Positions 20,941 through 31,727 of a stretch of 64,000 bases of DNA are shown one piece after another. The stretch spans positions 25,806,501-25,870,500 of the forward strand of contig NC_073633.1 in the NCBI RefSeq assembly GCF_029407905.1, read 5' to 3'. The notes beneath the pieces are model-generated. The model was not told the origin of the DNA, searched no databases, and saw nothing but the letters and a program-made list of their open reading frames with translations. Within the stretch, counting starts at the first letter, position 1. Every line of letters begins with the position of its first letter. The stretch is from Bubalus kerabau. Its lineage: Eukaryota; Chordata; Mammalia; Artiodactyla; Bovidae. The translations under genes and the position numbers were made by a program.

Positions 20941-21050
20941 CTGTTTGACCGCAGTGATCCCGGAGGGCCTCGGATCTCACCGAAATCAACCAGCTCTCAA
21001 GAAGAGCTGGAAATGGCGGGAAAAAATAGAGTCTGGCACCAGCGAGAGAC
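20941..21050 (-). other. RNF212B: Candidate non-coding first exon of RNF212B
   Basis: The donor site CAAACAG/GTAGGG at 20941/20940 is the best match near the CpG island. Spliced to 19401, it gives ACAGAATGG around the ATG: A at -3 and G at +4, a favourable start context. The 5' limit is a guess. Confidence 0.35.
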
Positions 21051-21088
21051 AAGCAGCTGGGCGTGTCCCTCGACGGTGTGTGAGCGGC

Positions 21089-21173
21089 GTGGGCGGGGCC
21101 CGGGAGTGGGCGGGGCCCGGGAGTGGGCGGGGCCCGGGAGTGGGCGGGGCCCGGGAGTGGGCGGGGCCCGAGA
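21089..21173 (+). repeat. 17-bp GC-box minisatellite, 5 copies
   Basis: Unit gtgggcggggcccggga starts at 21089, 21106, 21123, 21140 and 21157. Four copies are identical and the last has one G-to-A change. Each unit contains a GTGGGCGGGGC Sp1/KLF-type GC box and two CpGs. Confidence 0.97.
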
Positions 21174-21189
21174 GACGAAAGTAGATTCC

Positions 21190-22114
21190 GGGAAAATCTA
21201 CGTCTTTTAAAATTGGAAAAAGATAAGAAATATGGTCGAATCCCAAACGTGCTACTGCATAAACAAAAAGGTGAAAACAAACCTAATAATATTCAAGTAG
21301 ACGTAACACAGTAGAAAAATGTGGTCACAAAGCTGATGAAAACTTTAACGTAATTTTTTTCTTCTCTCTTTTTTCACTTTATTTTCAAGTGAAATAAAGA
21401 AAATAATAAATGCTTTTAAAGAACAGTGTAAACCAGAAATAGAAAAGCTAAAAAGTGATTTGTATAGAGTACTGTTTTTTATTAAATGAGAACTAACCAG
21501 TATCAAGGAAATTAAAAAAATTTTTTTTCAGAAATAATGCTGAAAGGAGGACGGTTTTCCTAAAAAGAAAAATAAAAACTTTCAAGAGAAAGAGATATAG
21601 AGAACAAGCAAAGAGATTTTACACACACGGTTATCCCCGCAAGGAAAACCAGAGCAATGTATCAGAACAAATATTTAAAACAAAATTTTAAGAAATTTTT
21701 CCTGAAATAAGAACTAAGTACATATTTATTGCAAAGGAGAAAACTGATCCAGAACAGTCAAAACCAAAACATTTTCTAGTAAAGCTATTAAATTAGTCTT
21801 TAAAGATAAGGGGAAAAAAAGATAAGGAAAACCCCTTTGAGCATCCAGACAACAAATACTAGCCATTTATAAGGAAAAGAAAAGTAGATTGGCATGAGAC
21901 TTCCTTACAGAATCATTTTATGCTAGAAACAATGAAGATGCATTTCAAGGTTTTCAAAAAGAAAATATGATCCAAGAATTTTATGGCTCTGTTCAATTAT
22001 AAAAGTAGCTGACCAAAAAAAAATGTGAACATGAAATTTTCTTGAGGAAGTCAACAAATGCTGATTTGCAAACTTCTTGGTCTCAGAACTCTTTTAACTT
22101 TTAAGAAGTATTGA
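21190..22114. other. Intergenic AT-rich DNA
   Basis: Right flank of the RNF212B promoter. A-rich throughout, no coding evidence, no named repeat. Confidence 0.4.
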
Positions 22115-22240
22115 AAGGAATTCCCCAGTGGTCCAGTGGTGAGGACTCTGCACTTCCACTGCCGGGGCACAGTTTGATCCCTGGTTGGGGAAGGAAGATC
22201 CTCTATCTCAGGCATGCTGTGGCAAAAAAATATATATATA
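22115..22240 (+). mobile_element. CHR-type SINE
   Basis: GGAATTCCCCAGTGGTCCAGTGG head, TTTGATCCCTGGTTGGGGAAG, ending in an (AT)-rich tail. Confidence 0.85.
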
Positions 22241-22497
22241 TTGAAGACTCCCTCCCCACAAAGTTTTGGTTTCTGTGGATTGTATCTATCAATATTCACC
22301 ATATTAGCAATTAAAACTGAAAAGTTAAAAATATTTATTAATTTATTTGAAAACAACAATAATAAACCCATTAAGTGGTAACATAACCTGTGAAATATAA
22401 CTATATGTTCCAAAATAAATATAATTTAGTGAGAAGAGTGGCATCACTTTTACTTTACTATTTTATAATCTCTTACTATCTGACCAGGCATCTGATG

Positions 22498-22575
22498 ATG
22501 TCAGGGAGGCCTGGCATGCTGCAGTCCATGGGATGGAAAAGAATCAGTCAGGATCCAGTGACTGAACAACACTGG
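22498..22575 (+). mobile_element. Short BovB 3'-terminal remnant
   Basis: GTCAGGGAGGCCTGGCATGC…TGACTGAACAAC matches only the last stretch of BovB. Confidence 0.65.
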
Positions 22576-22732
22576 CTACCTGGGCTTCCCAGGTAGCTAG
22601 CTCAGTGGTAAAGAATCTGCAGGAGATGCAGGAGATGTGGGTTCAATCCCATGGTCAGAAAGATCTGCTGGAAAAGGAAATGGCAACCCACTCCAGTATT
22701 GGGTTGCAAAGCCTTGGACACAACTGAGCATG
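22576..22732 (+). mobile_element. Bov-tA SINE (truncated)
   Basis: GGGCTTCCCAGGTAGC, a duplicated GCAGGAGATGCAGGAGATG, GAAATGGCAACCCACTCCAG and GGACACAACTGAGCATGC, running into the dinucleotide tract. Confidence 0.85.
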
Positions 22733-22770
<38 letters not shown>

Positions 22771-22772
22771 CA

Positions 22773-22810
<38 letters not shown>
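22728..22810. repeat. 83-bp alternating purine-pyrimidine tract, (TG)n(CG)n(CA)n
   Basis: Perfect alternation with no break: GCATGCA, a (TG) run, GCGCGCGC centre, then (CA)n with one TA step. The TG and CA arms are complementary, so the tract is also an imperfect inverted repeat. Strong sequence candidate for Z-DNA or hairpin formation. Confidence 0.93.
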
Positions 22811-22813
<3 letters not shown>

Positions 22814-22959
22814 TGACCTAATCGAAAGCAGCTGGATTCACACATGTACTTATGCAATCACTCTGTTACAGTATACTGTTTTGGTTGAAGCGTGTAAAGA
22901 TCTGGACTCACTCAAGTATGTAGCCTGAAAAGAGAGTAGTATTTCCCTAGAGCCTATTG

Positions 22960-23180
22960 TTCAGTCGCTAAGTGCTGTCCAACTCTGCGAGCCCGTGGGT
23001 CTCAGCAAGCAAAGTCTCCCTGTCCTCCGCTATCTCCTGGAATTTGCCCAAGTTCATAGCCATTGAGTTAGTGATGCTATCCAGCCATCTCATTCTCTGC
23101 TGCCCTTTTCACCTTTTGCCTTTAATCTTTCCCAACTTCAGGATCTTTTCCAGTGAGTCCACTATTCACCTATTTAGATT
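22960..23180 (-). mobile_element. Diverged BovB 3'-end copy
   Basis: GTTCAGTCGCTAAGTGCTGTCC followed by a degraded version of the BovB 3' coding end (TTGAGTTAGTGATGCTATCC). More diverged than the other copies, so older. Confidence 0.85.
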
Positions 23181-23859
23181 TTGTTAATATTTTTCTTTGA
23201 CACTACACCAACATTTAAGAAGTGGGAGTTTGTTAAAAGCTAGCTGCCCTGTATCAATGAACTTGTCACATTTTACATTTAGACCAAATTGGTCATTTGG
23301 AAAATACTAGTTCACTGAGTTATACGCATTGACACATTTCATGAAACAATATTAAATATTGACACACTCATTTTATAATATTTTAAAATCACCTTTGTTA
23401 CTATCATTACCAATCTCACCAGAAAAATCTTTGAGTATTGCGAAGTAGTCAGGCACACAGTTACAGATACAAGTTTCTCAAAATTTTGATTTTCATCTGA
23501 AAGTTTGAGTTTTATCATTGGCAATAAGTATTACACTATGTCACCTGTTTTCCTTGAAATGACAAACTCAGTTTGTATATTTTTGAGAAAATGTCTATCA
23601 AATACCCAAATCTGAATAAGTATAGTTTGTTAGTTGTTCTTTCAGGTTAAAAAGATGTTCCACTAAAAAGTGACTAGTTCAGCCCATAACTCAAACCATT
23701 GCATAGTTTTCCTAAATATAATCTTAATTCTACTTACACATTCTGGGTCATAGAAAAAGGATAAAACTTTTAAAAACATTTTATGAAATGAACTTAGTAA
23801 ACAAATGATAAAGATTGCACACATATACACAAGAAAACCATATAACAATCTCACCTGTG
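23181..23859. other. Intergenic AT-rich DNA
   Basis: No exon, no confident repeat; possibly part of the old L1 that is clearer from about 23860. Confidence 0.35.
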
Positions 23860-24839
23860 AATATTGATTCAAAAATCTTAAATAAGATAGAAAATAGAGT
23901 ACATTTTTTAAAGTATGACCAAGTGATGTTCATTACAAAAAAAAAAGGATAATTCAATACTAAGAAATCTATTAATGTAACTTATTATAGTAATATTTCT
24001 AAGAAGAAATGTCATATGCTTATCTCCAGTTGCCAATAAAGCATTTGTCATAATTCATATCCATTTCTGATTTAAAATTTCAGTGAAGTAAGAGTCAGTG
24101 GATATTTCCTTAACGTGATTAAAAGATGTGTGTGTGTGCATGTAAAGAACTCTTGCTATGATCCAAGTCTAGAAGCAATAAAAGAAAAGATTGATAAACT
24201 TGGCAACATAAAAATAAAAGAACACCCTTTGGAGAAAGAGTCCAAATTTTTCTTTCTCACAACATATACACAGAGAAAGCCCACTATAGATGAAGTGAAA
24301 ACCTAAGTGACAAATTGTGACAACTTAAATCACAAAGGGTTAATAACTTTACTATACAAAGAACTTCTAAAAAGAGAAAACCAATGACAATAGAAAGTTG
24401 AGCAAAAGGCATAAACAGTTCATAGAAAAAAATTTAATGGCCCTTGAACATATTAAAAGATATTCAACCTCACTTTTAGTGGGATAAGCAAACTCCATCA
24501 AACTACCACTTTTCATCGATCAGACTGGCAGACCCAAGTATTTCATAACATATTCACTTGTCAAGGTTAGGGGGCAACAGACACTCATATGTTGCTGGTG
24601 AGGATGCCAAACACAGCAAACACTCTGTAGTGAACATGACATTATCTAGGAAAGTTACACATATATTTATCTTTAACCCAGCAATTCCATTTCTAAAAAT
24701 CTGTCTCAAAGATGCACTGGCAAAAATATGAGATCACTTATGAACAAGGTTATTTTCTTGCACTAGTATTTATAATAGCAAATGTTTATCAGTGACAAAT
24801 CACAGTTGAGTATTATGCACATATAAAAAGAAATGAGAG

Positions 24840-24990
24840 GGACTTTGCTGGTGATCCAGTAGTTAAGACTCTGGGCTCCCAATGCAGGGGGCCTGGGTTT
24901 GATCCTTGCTCAGGGAACTAGATCCCATATGCTGCAAATAAGACCCAGCACAGCCAAATAAGTAAACAAATATTTTTTAAAAAAGAAAGA
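24840..24990 (+). mobile_element. CHR-type SINE
   Basis: GGGACTTTGCTGGTGATCCAG head to GCACAGCCAAATAAGTAAAC and an A-rich tail. Confidence 0.88.
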
Positions 24991-24995
24991 AAGGA

Positions 24996-25350
24996 GAGAC
25001 GTCCCTGGTGGCGCAGTGGATAAGAATCCACCTGCCAGTGCAGGGGACACAGGTTCCATCCCTCGTCTGGGAAGGTTCCACATGCCATGGAGCAACTGAG
25101 CCCATGCACCACAACTACTACTGAGCCTGCGTTCCAGAGCCTACAAGGCACAACTACCGAGCCCACGTGCTGCAGCTACTGGATCCTGTGCACCTAGAGC
25201 CTGTGCTCTGAGACAACAGGAGCCACTGCAATGAGAAGCCCATGCACAACAACTCGAGAGTAGTCTCCACTCGCAGCAACTAGAGAAAGCCCAAGCAAAG
25301 CAACAAAGACTAAGGCAGCCATAAATAAATAAAAGAATTTTTTAAAAGAA
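24996..25350 (+). mobile_element. CHR-type SINE, long form
   Basis: GACGTCCCTGGTGGCGCAGTGG head, ACAACTACTACTGAGCCTGC, GCAATGAGAAGCCC, ending AGCCATAAATAAATAAAAG. Confidence 0.92.
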
Positions 25351-25435
25351 GAATATTCAGCAATTTCCAGAATTTATTGTTAAATGAAAACAAAAGGTAT
25401 AGGTTACATAATGTGCAATTCTTTGTTTTGGGAAG

Positions 25436-25556
25436 GGGACTGACCTAGCAGTCCAGAGGTTAAACTCTGAGCTTCTACTGCAGAGAGCACCAGTTCAATC
25501 CCTGGGGGCAGAACTAGGATCCCACATGTTGTGGCCAAAACATGGCCAAAAAATGG
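25436..25556 (+). mobile_element. CHR-type SINE
   Basis: GGGGACTGACCTAGCAGTCC head, CAGTTCAATCCCTGGG, CATGTTGTGGCC end. Confidence 0.82.
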
Positions 25557-25847
25557 GGGAGTATAAATGCATATAAAAAAGCAACTCTAGATGATAAAAC
25601 AGAAATTGCAAAAAGAAAAAATTACCTCTGGAGATAGGAAGGGAACATTGTAGAAGTGAAAATATGAAAGGAATGTTTCCCTGAATTTAACTGGTTATAT
25701 AATTTTGTCTATAGAAATGTAATTATTTTACATATTCAAAAACAGAATTAAAAAGCAACTCTTAAAATTTGAGGACTAAAACAAACGAACCTAGCTATAC
25801 ATCATATTGGTAGCTTTTTAAAAAAGTTTATTGATGTAGAATTGACA

Positions 25848-26105
25848 TGTGAAGTGAAGTGAAAGTCGCTCAGTTGTGTCTGGCTCTTTGCAACCCCATG
25901 GACTATAGAGTCATGGAATTCTCCAGGCCAGAATACTGGACTCGGTAGCCTTTCCCTTCTCCAGGGGATCTTCCCAACCCAGATATTGAACCCAGTCTCC
26001 CGCATTGCAGGCAGATTCTTTACCAGCTGAGCCACAAAGGAGGCCCAAGAATACTGGAGTGGGTAGCCTATCTCTTCTCCAGCGGATCTTCCCGACCCAC
26101 TGTAT
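25848..26105 (-). mobile_element. Bov-tA SINE with partial duplication
   Basis: Antisense A monomer and tRNA-like head (AGATTCTTTACCAGCTGAGCC), then a second truncated A-monomer piece at 26045-26105. Confidence 0.88.
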
Positions 26106-26444
26106 GTATTTAAAATGCATAATTTGGTAAGTTTTGACATATTATAAAGCCTTGAAGGCATCACTGCGTTAAAGATAGTGAAGATATCCATTATGTCCCA
26201 AAGTTTCTTCATGCTTCTTTGTTAACCATATCTCCCAACCCTCCCCCACATTTCTCTCTCCAGGTAACACAGGCACTTTCTATCACTACAGATTAGTTTG
26301 CATTTTCAGGAGTTTTACATATAGAAATCATATATACTTTTTGTTGAGCTTCCTTCATTCAACATAAGAATTTTGAGATCCATCCATGTTCTTGCATGTG
26401 TCAATAATTCTTTCATTTTTGTTGCTGAGCAGTATTTTATCATA

Positions 26445-26663
26445 TGTGGCAGTGGTTGTTTTAGTTGCCCTGTCGTGTCTGACTCTTGCGACCCCATGGA
26501 CTGTTGCCCATCCGGCTTCTCTGTCCACAGGATTTCCCAGGCAAGAATACTGGACTGGGTTGTTATTTCTTTCTCCAGGGGATCTTCCTGACTCTGTGAT
26601 TGAACCCGTGTCTCCTACATTGCAGGCAGATTCTTCAAGGATGAGTCAGCCAGGGAAGCCCTT
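26445..26663 (-). mobile_element. Bov-tA SINE
   Basis: Antisense: TGTCTGACTCTTGCGACCCC, CCAGGCAAGAATACTGGAC, CTCCAGGGGATCTTCC, ending CCAGGGAAGCCC. Confidence 0.92.
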
Positions 26664-27044
26664 TAATATGTAAATACCACAATTTGTGCATTCAGCTGTT
26701 CATGAACATTTGAATTGTTTCCAGTTTGGGGCTATAACAAAGCTGCTATAAATGTTCATATTCAAGTCTTTGTTTGGACATATGCCCTCTTTTCCCTGGC
26801 TAGATACATGTTTGACTTTTGAAGAAGTCGCCAAACTTTTCCAAAGTGATTGTACCATTTTCCATTCCCACAAGCAATGTATAAGAGTTTCAGGTTCTTC
26901 ACGTTACTGCCAGCACAGAATGTTCAGTCTTTTTATTATTAATTCTAATAGGGGTGTACTAGTATCTCATTGTGCTTTAATTGCTGTTTCCCTAATGACT
27001 AGTGATGATGAATATATTTGTGTGCTTATATATGAATGAATGTA

Positions 27045-27250
27045 CATGAGTGTTAGTCGCTCAGTTGCGTCCAACTCTTTGCAACCCCATAAACTGTACC
27101 CTGACAGGCTCCTCTGTTCATGGGATTTTTCCAGGCAAGAATACTGGAGTGGGTTGCCATTCCCTTCTCCAGGGGATCTTCCCAACCCAGGAATTGAATC
27201 CAGGTCACCCACATTGCAGGCAGATTCTTTACTGAGCCACCAAGAAGCCC
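27045..27250 (-). mobile_element. Bov-tA SINE
   Basis: Antisense: GTGTTAGTCGCTCAGTTGCG, AAGAATACTGGAGTGGGTTG, GATTCTTTACTGAGCC, ending ACCAAGAAGCCC. Confidence 0.93.
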
Positions 27251-27439
27251 AAATATGTGTGAAGTGTCGTTAAAATCTTTGTTTAACCATTCTTAACTAG
27301 GTTGGGTTTTTTTTTCATATTTTGAACTTCGAGAGTTTTTCATATATTCTGAAGAAATTTCTCTATCAAATAATACATGTCCAGTCTGTGGCTTGTGTCT
27401 TCAATCTTTTAATAGTAGTCTTTAAAGAGTAAGGGTGGG

Positions 27440-27548
27440 GCGGGGCAGGGACTGTTTTTTTCTGGTTTTGTTTTTGGCCATGCTATACAGTCACGGCAGT
27501 GAAAGCACCGAGTCCTAGCCACTGGTTCGACAGGCAATTCCCCTTGAG
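27440..27548 (-). mobile_element. CHR-type SINE
   Basis: Antisense: TTTTTGGCCATGCTATACAG, GAGTCCTAGCCACTGG, CAGGCAATTCCCC. Confidence 0.78.
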
Positions 27549-28175
27549 GAGCAAATTTTTACTTTTGGTGAAGTCCCATTTATCAGCTGGTCCTTTAATG
27601 GAGCATGCTTTTGGTGTCATATCTAAGAAGTCTTTGCCTAACTGAAGGTCACAAGGATTTCGTCCTATATTTTCTTCTAAAATTCTAGAAATCTAGACTT
27701 ACAGTTTTGTATTTATGTTTAGGAATATGATTCATTTTGACTTAATTTTTCTATATGATTTGAGGTATGCTTTAAAGTCCTGTGTCTTTTGTTTTTGGTT
27801 TCCACATGGGGATATCCAGTAGTTCGAGCACCACTTGTTGAAAAGATCTTTTCTCAACTATATTGCCTTTGTCAAAAATAAGTTATCTATAAGAAAACAA
27901 TTCCATTTACAGAAGCATCAAAAGGAAAAGAATACTTAAAATAAATTTAACCAAGGAGATGCAAGATTATGTATGGAAAACTACTAAATATTGTTGATAA
28001 TATTACCCAAAGTGATATACAGATCAGTGCAATTTCTATGAAAATTCCAATGGTGCTTTTTGCAGAAATTGAAAAATCCATTCAAAAATTCATATGGAAT
28101 TTCAAAGGATCCAGAATAGCCAAAACAATCTTGAAAAAGAGGAATAAAATTGGAGGACTCACAATTTCCAAATTT

Positions 28176-30017
28176 CAGTTCAGTCGCTCAGTTGTGTCCG
28201 ACTATTTGAGACCCCATGGATTATAGCATGCCAGGCTTCCCTATCCATCACCAACTGCCAGAGCTTGCTCAAACTCATGTCCATTGAGTCAGTGATACCA
28301 TCCAACCATCTCATCCTCTGTTGTCCCCTTCTCCTCCTGCCTTCAGTCTTTCCCAGCATCATGCTCTTTTCCAATGAGTCAGCCCTTCACATCAGGTAGC
28401 CAAAGTATTGGAGTTTCAGCTTCAGCATAATTTCTTCCAATGAATATTCAGGACTGATTTCCTTTAGGATTGACTGGTTTGATCTCCTTGCTGTCCAAGG
28501 GACTATCAAGAGTCTTCTCCAACACCATAGTTCAAAAGCATCAGTTCCTCGGCACTCAGCTCTCCTTGTAGTCCAACTCTCACATCCAAACGTGACTACT
28601 GGAAAAACCATATCTTTGACTAGACGGACCTTTGTTGGCAAAGTAATGTCTCTGCTTTTTAATATGCTGTCTAGGTTGGTCATGGCTTTTCTTCCAAGGA
28701 GTAAGCATCTTTTAAGTTCATGGCTGCAGTCACCATCTGCAGTGATTTTGGAGCCCCAAAAATAAAGTCAGGCATTGTTTCCACTGCTTCCCCATCTATT
28801 TACCATGAAGTGATGGGACTGGATCCATGATCTTAATTTGTTGAATCTTGAGTTTTAAGCCAGCATTTTCACAATCCTCTTTCACTTTCATCAAGAGGCT
28901 CTTTAGTTCCTCTTCACTTTCTGCCATAAGGGTGGTGTCATCTGCATATCTGAGGTTATTGATATTTCTCCTGGCAATCTTGATTCCAGCTTGTGCTTCA
29001 TCCACCCCAGCATTTTGCATGATATACTCTGCATATAAGTCAAATAAGCATGGTGACAATATACAGCCATGACGTACTCTTTTCCCAATTTGGAACCAGT
29101 CTATTGTTCCATGTCTGGTTCTAACTGTTGCTTCTTGCATACAGATTTCTCAGGAGGCAGGTCAGGTGGTCTGGTATTCCCATCTCTTTCAGAATTTTCC
29201 ACAGTTTGTTGTGATCTACAGTCAAAGGCTTTGGCATAATCAATAAAGCAGAAGTAGATGTTTTTCTGGAATTCTCTTCCTTTTTCTACGATCCAATGGA
29301 TGTTGGCAATTTGATCTCTGGTCTCTCTGCCTTTTCTAAATCCAGCTTGAACATCTGGAAGTTCATGGTTCACGTACTGCTGAAGCCTGGCTTGGAGAAT
29401 TTTGAGCATTACTTGCTAGTATGTGAGATGAGTGCAATTGTGCAGTAGTTGAATATTTCTTGGCATTGCCCTTCTCAGGGATTGATATGAAAACCGACCT
29501 TTTCCAGTCCTGTGGCCACTGCTGAGTTTTCCAAATTTGCTGGCACATTGAGTGCAGCACTTTCACAGCATCATCTTTTAGAATTTGAAATAGCTCAACT
29601 GGAATTCCATCAACTCTACTAGCTTTGTTTATAGTGATGCTTCCTAAGGCCCACTTGACTTTGCATTCCAGAGTGTCTGGCTCTGGGTAAGTGATCACAC
29701 CATCGTGGTTATCTGGGTCATGAAGGTCTTTTTTGTATAGTTCTTCTGTGTATTCTTGCCATCTCTTCTTAATATCTTCTGTTTCTGTTAGGCCCATACC
29801 ATTTCTGTCCTTTATTGTGCCCATCTTTGCATGAAATGTTCCCTTGGTATCTCTAATTTTCTTGAAGAGATCTCTAGTCTTTCCCATTCTATTGTTTTCC
29901 TCTATTTCTTTGCACTGATCACTGAGGAAGGCTTTCTTATCTCTCCTTGCTATTCTTTGGAACTCTGCATTCAAATAGGTATATCTTTCCTTTTCTTCTT
30001 TGCCTTTAGCTTCTCTT
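28176..30017 (-). mobile_element. BovB LINE, 1.84 kb, 5'-truncated, with exact TSD
   Basis: Antisense BovB from the pre-RT linker (30017) to the 3' end (28176). An 11-bp exact duplication TTTCCAAATTT at 28165-28175 and 30018-30028 frames it, proving insertion into the pre-existing L1. The coding region is split over several frames by small indels. Confidence 0.96.
28796..29974 (-). pseudogene. BovB RT region, frameshifted
   Basis: Three overlapping minus-strand open segments (29974-29363, 29409-29101, 29140-28796) together spell the BovB linker and RT. They include the FIDYAKAFD block (about 29234-29260) and NNLRYADDTTLMA (about 28921-28959). Frameshifts near 29400 and 29120-29210 make it inactive. 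Confidence 0.9.
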
Positions 30018-30044
30018 TTTCCAAATTTAAAACATACTATATAA

Positions 30045-30300
30045 AGTTACTGGTGATTCCGTGTTTAAGAATCTTCCTGACAGTGCAGGGGACACAAGTT
30101 CGATCCCTGGTCTGGAAACTAGAATCCCACTTGCAGCAGGGCAATTAAGCCCTTGAGTCACAACTACTGAGCCCATGTTTGACAACAAGAGAAGCTATCA
30201 CAATGAGAAACCTGTGCACCACAGCTACAGAATAGTCCCTGCTTGCTGCAGCTAGAGAAAGCTGCACGCAGCAACAAAGGCCCAGTTTTAACTAATTATT
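30045..30300 (+). mobile_element. CHR-type SINE, long form
   Basis: Diverged head (CTGGTGATTCCGTG), AGTTCGATCCCTGGTCTGG, CACAACTACTGAGCCC, CACAATGAGAAACCTGTGC. Inserted in the L1 3' block. Confidence 0.88.
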
Positions 30301-30660
30301 TTTTTAAAAAAAGCAAAGTTACCATCATCAAAACAATGTGGTGCTAGCATAAGGATACTCCAATGGATTAGAATTGAGAATCCAAAAATAAACTCTCATA
30401 TCTATGGTCAACTGATGTTCAACAAGGATGTCAAGACCATTCCATTGGGGGAAGAATAATCTCTTCAACAAACTGCAAGGAAAACTGTATATCCACGTGA
30501 AAAAGAATAACACTGGACCCTTACTTATACTATATACAAAAATTAACTAAAAATGGATCAAAGACCTCAATGTAAGAGCAAAAAGCATAAAATTCTTATA
30601 AGAAGCAATAGGGCCAAATCTTAATGACCTTGAATTTGACAATGGCTCCTAACTATGACA

Positions 30661-31073
30661 AGATCAGACATAATACAGTGTGTATTTCCCATAAACAAGG
30701 ACATTCTCTCCCATAAACTCAATACCATTATCAAAATCAAAGAATTAACATTGATATGGTACTATTATCTAATCTAGAAACCTTAGTCAAATTTCACCCA
30801 CTGTCCCACAAATGCCCTTTATAGAAAAAGAAAATGTTTTGTTTTCTATTCAGGCTCACATGTTGCATCCAATTTTTAAAAAATGAAAACACAGGTTTAG
30901 AAATTAGGAAGTGAAAGCCCATCACTCTGACCCTATTCCCCAAAGACAAACATGGTTGACAGGTCTTATATAAATCCTTTCTGAAATTTTTTCAATGCAT
31001 ATACCAACACACAATACACATATGTTAGACACATTTAAATGAAAATGTGACATTACATACATAATATCTACAA
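30661..31073. other. Intergenic DNA, no gene
   Basis: AT-rich; may include further L1 or other old repeat sequence; no coding evidence. Confidence 0.35.
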
Positions 31074-31419
31074 TTTTTTTTTAATTTAATTTTACTTATT
31101 TATTTTTGGCTGTTGTAGGTCTTTCTTGCTGCAGGGGCTTTTCTCTAGCTACGGCAAGTGGCGATACTCTAGTTGTGGTGCATGGGTTTCTCGTTGTGGT
31201 CGCTTCTCTCGTTTCAGAGAACAGGTTCTAGGGAACGTGGGCTTCAGGAGGTGCAGCACAGAGGCTCAATAGTTGTGACTTGTGGGCTCAGGCTCAATAG
31301 TTGGGGCGCACAGGATTAGGTGCTCCACACCATGTGGGATCTTCCTGGACCAGGGATCAAACCCATGTGTCCTGCATTAGCAGGTGGATTCTTTACCACT
31401 GAGCCACCAGGGAAGCCCT
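31074..31419 (-). mobile_element. CHR-type SINE, long form
   Basis: Antisense, poly-T start, GCAGGGGCTTTTCTCTAGC, GGGATCTTCCTGGACCAGGG, ends CCACCAGGGAAGCCC. Flanked by similar TACAATTT sequences (about 31069 and 31420), a probable TSD. Confidence 0.92.
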
Positions 31420-31727
31420 ACAATTTGTTTTTAGTTAATATTTTTACCTTTATGCATCATTCTTTTTAAAGTTTGCATGCTTTGATAAGTTATATCCTAA
31501 TTTAATTAATCTCATGTTGATGGACACATAACATTTCCAATTTTTAACTGTTGCAGAAATACGATATAATAAACATCTTTATTGACCTTTAAGCACCCAT
31601 GCCATTATTTCTAAAACTAATTTTCTAGACGTAAGTGTTCGTCAAGCATGTATTTTATAAATATGCTTGGAATCCATCATCTTTCTATTTTCATTAATCT
31701 TGCTTTCTTTCTCCTTATTCCTTGTTT

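Larger units (their letters stand above)
20930..21190 (-). promoter_or_regulatory. CpG-rich promoter of RNF212B (likely)
   Basis: A short GC- and CpG-rich island in otherwise AT-rich DNA. At least 16 CpGs can be counted from 21061 to 21180, including ten in the GC-box repeat array. It lies 1.5 kb upstream of the start-codon exon. On the minus strand a plausible non-coding first exon ends at 20941 (CAAACAG followed by GTAGGG). There is no clear TATA box, as is usual for CpG promoters. Transcription start not determinable from sequence. Confidence 0.6.
23860..25770 (+). mobile_element. Old L1 (L1M-like), split by three SINEs
   Basis: Degenerate L1 ORF2 text is recognisable in 23920-24840 (for example CACAAAGGGTTAATAAC, TTAACCCAGCAATTCCATTTC, ACAAGGTTATTTTCTTGCAC). 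The 3' end resumes at about 25355-25435 and 25557-25770 (ATTACCTCTGGAGATAGGAAG). CHR SINEs have inserted into it. Confidence 0.75.
26105..27880 (-). mobile_element. Old L1 3' portion, antisense, split by SINEs
   Basis: Plus strand reads typical antisense L1 3' text: GAATTGTTTCCAGTTTGGGG, GAAGTCGCCAAACTTTTCC, GTATCTCATTGTGC, and near 27810-27870 CACATGGGGATATCCAGTAG…CACTTGTTGAAAAGA. Meets a sense L1 head-on at about 27880. Confidence 0.8.
27880..30660 (+). mobile_element. L1 ORF2 portion, interrupted by BovB and a SINE
   Basis: 27885-28175 encodes an L1 ORF2 segment (QISAISMKIPMVLFAEIEKS, WNFKGSRIAKTILKKRN). The frame text resumes after the BovB and SINE at about 30310 (CAATGTGGTGCTAGCATAAGG, CAACTGATGTTCAACAAGG) and fades out near 30660. 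Confidence 0.85.

Noticed and set aside
20873..21314. Pro/Gly/Arg-rich open frames on both strands over the GC-rich block
   Set aside because: They are translations of the 17-bp tandem repeat in different frames; there is no splice or conservation support.
22597..22928. Open frames with long Cys-Val or Thr-His runs
   Set aside because: They are translations of the (TG)n/(CA)n tract.
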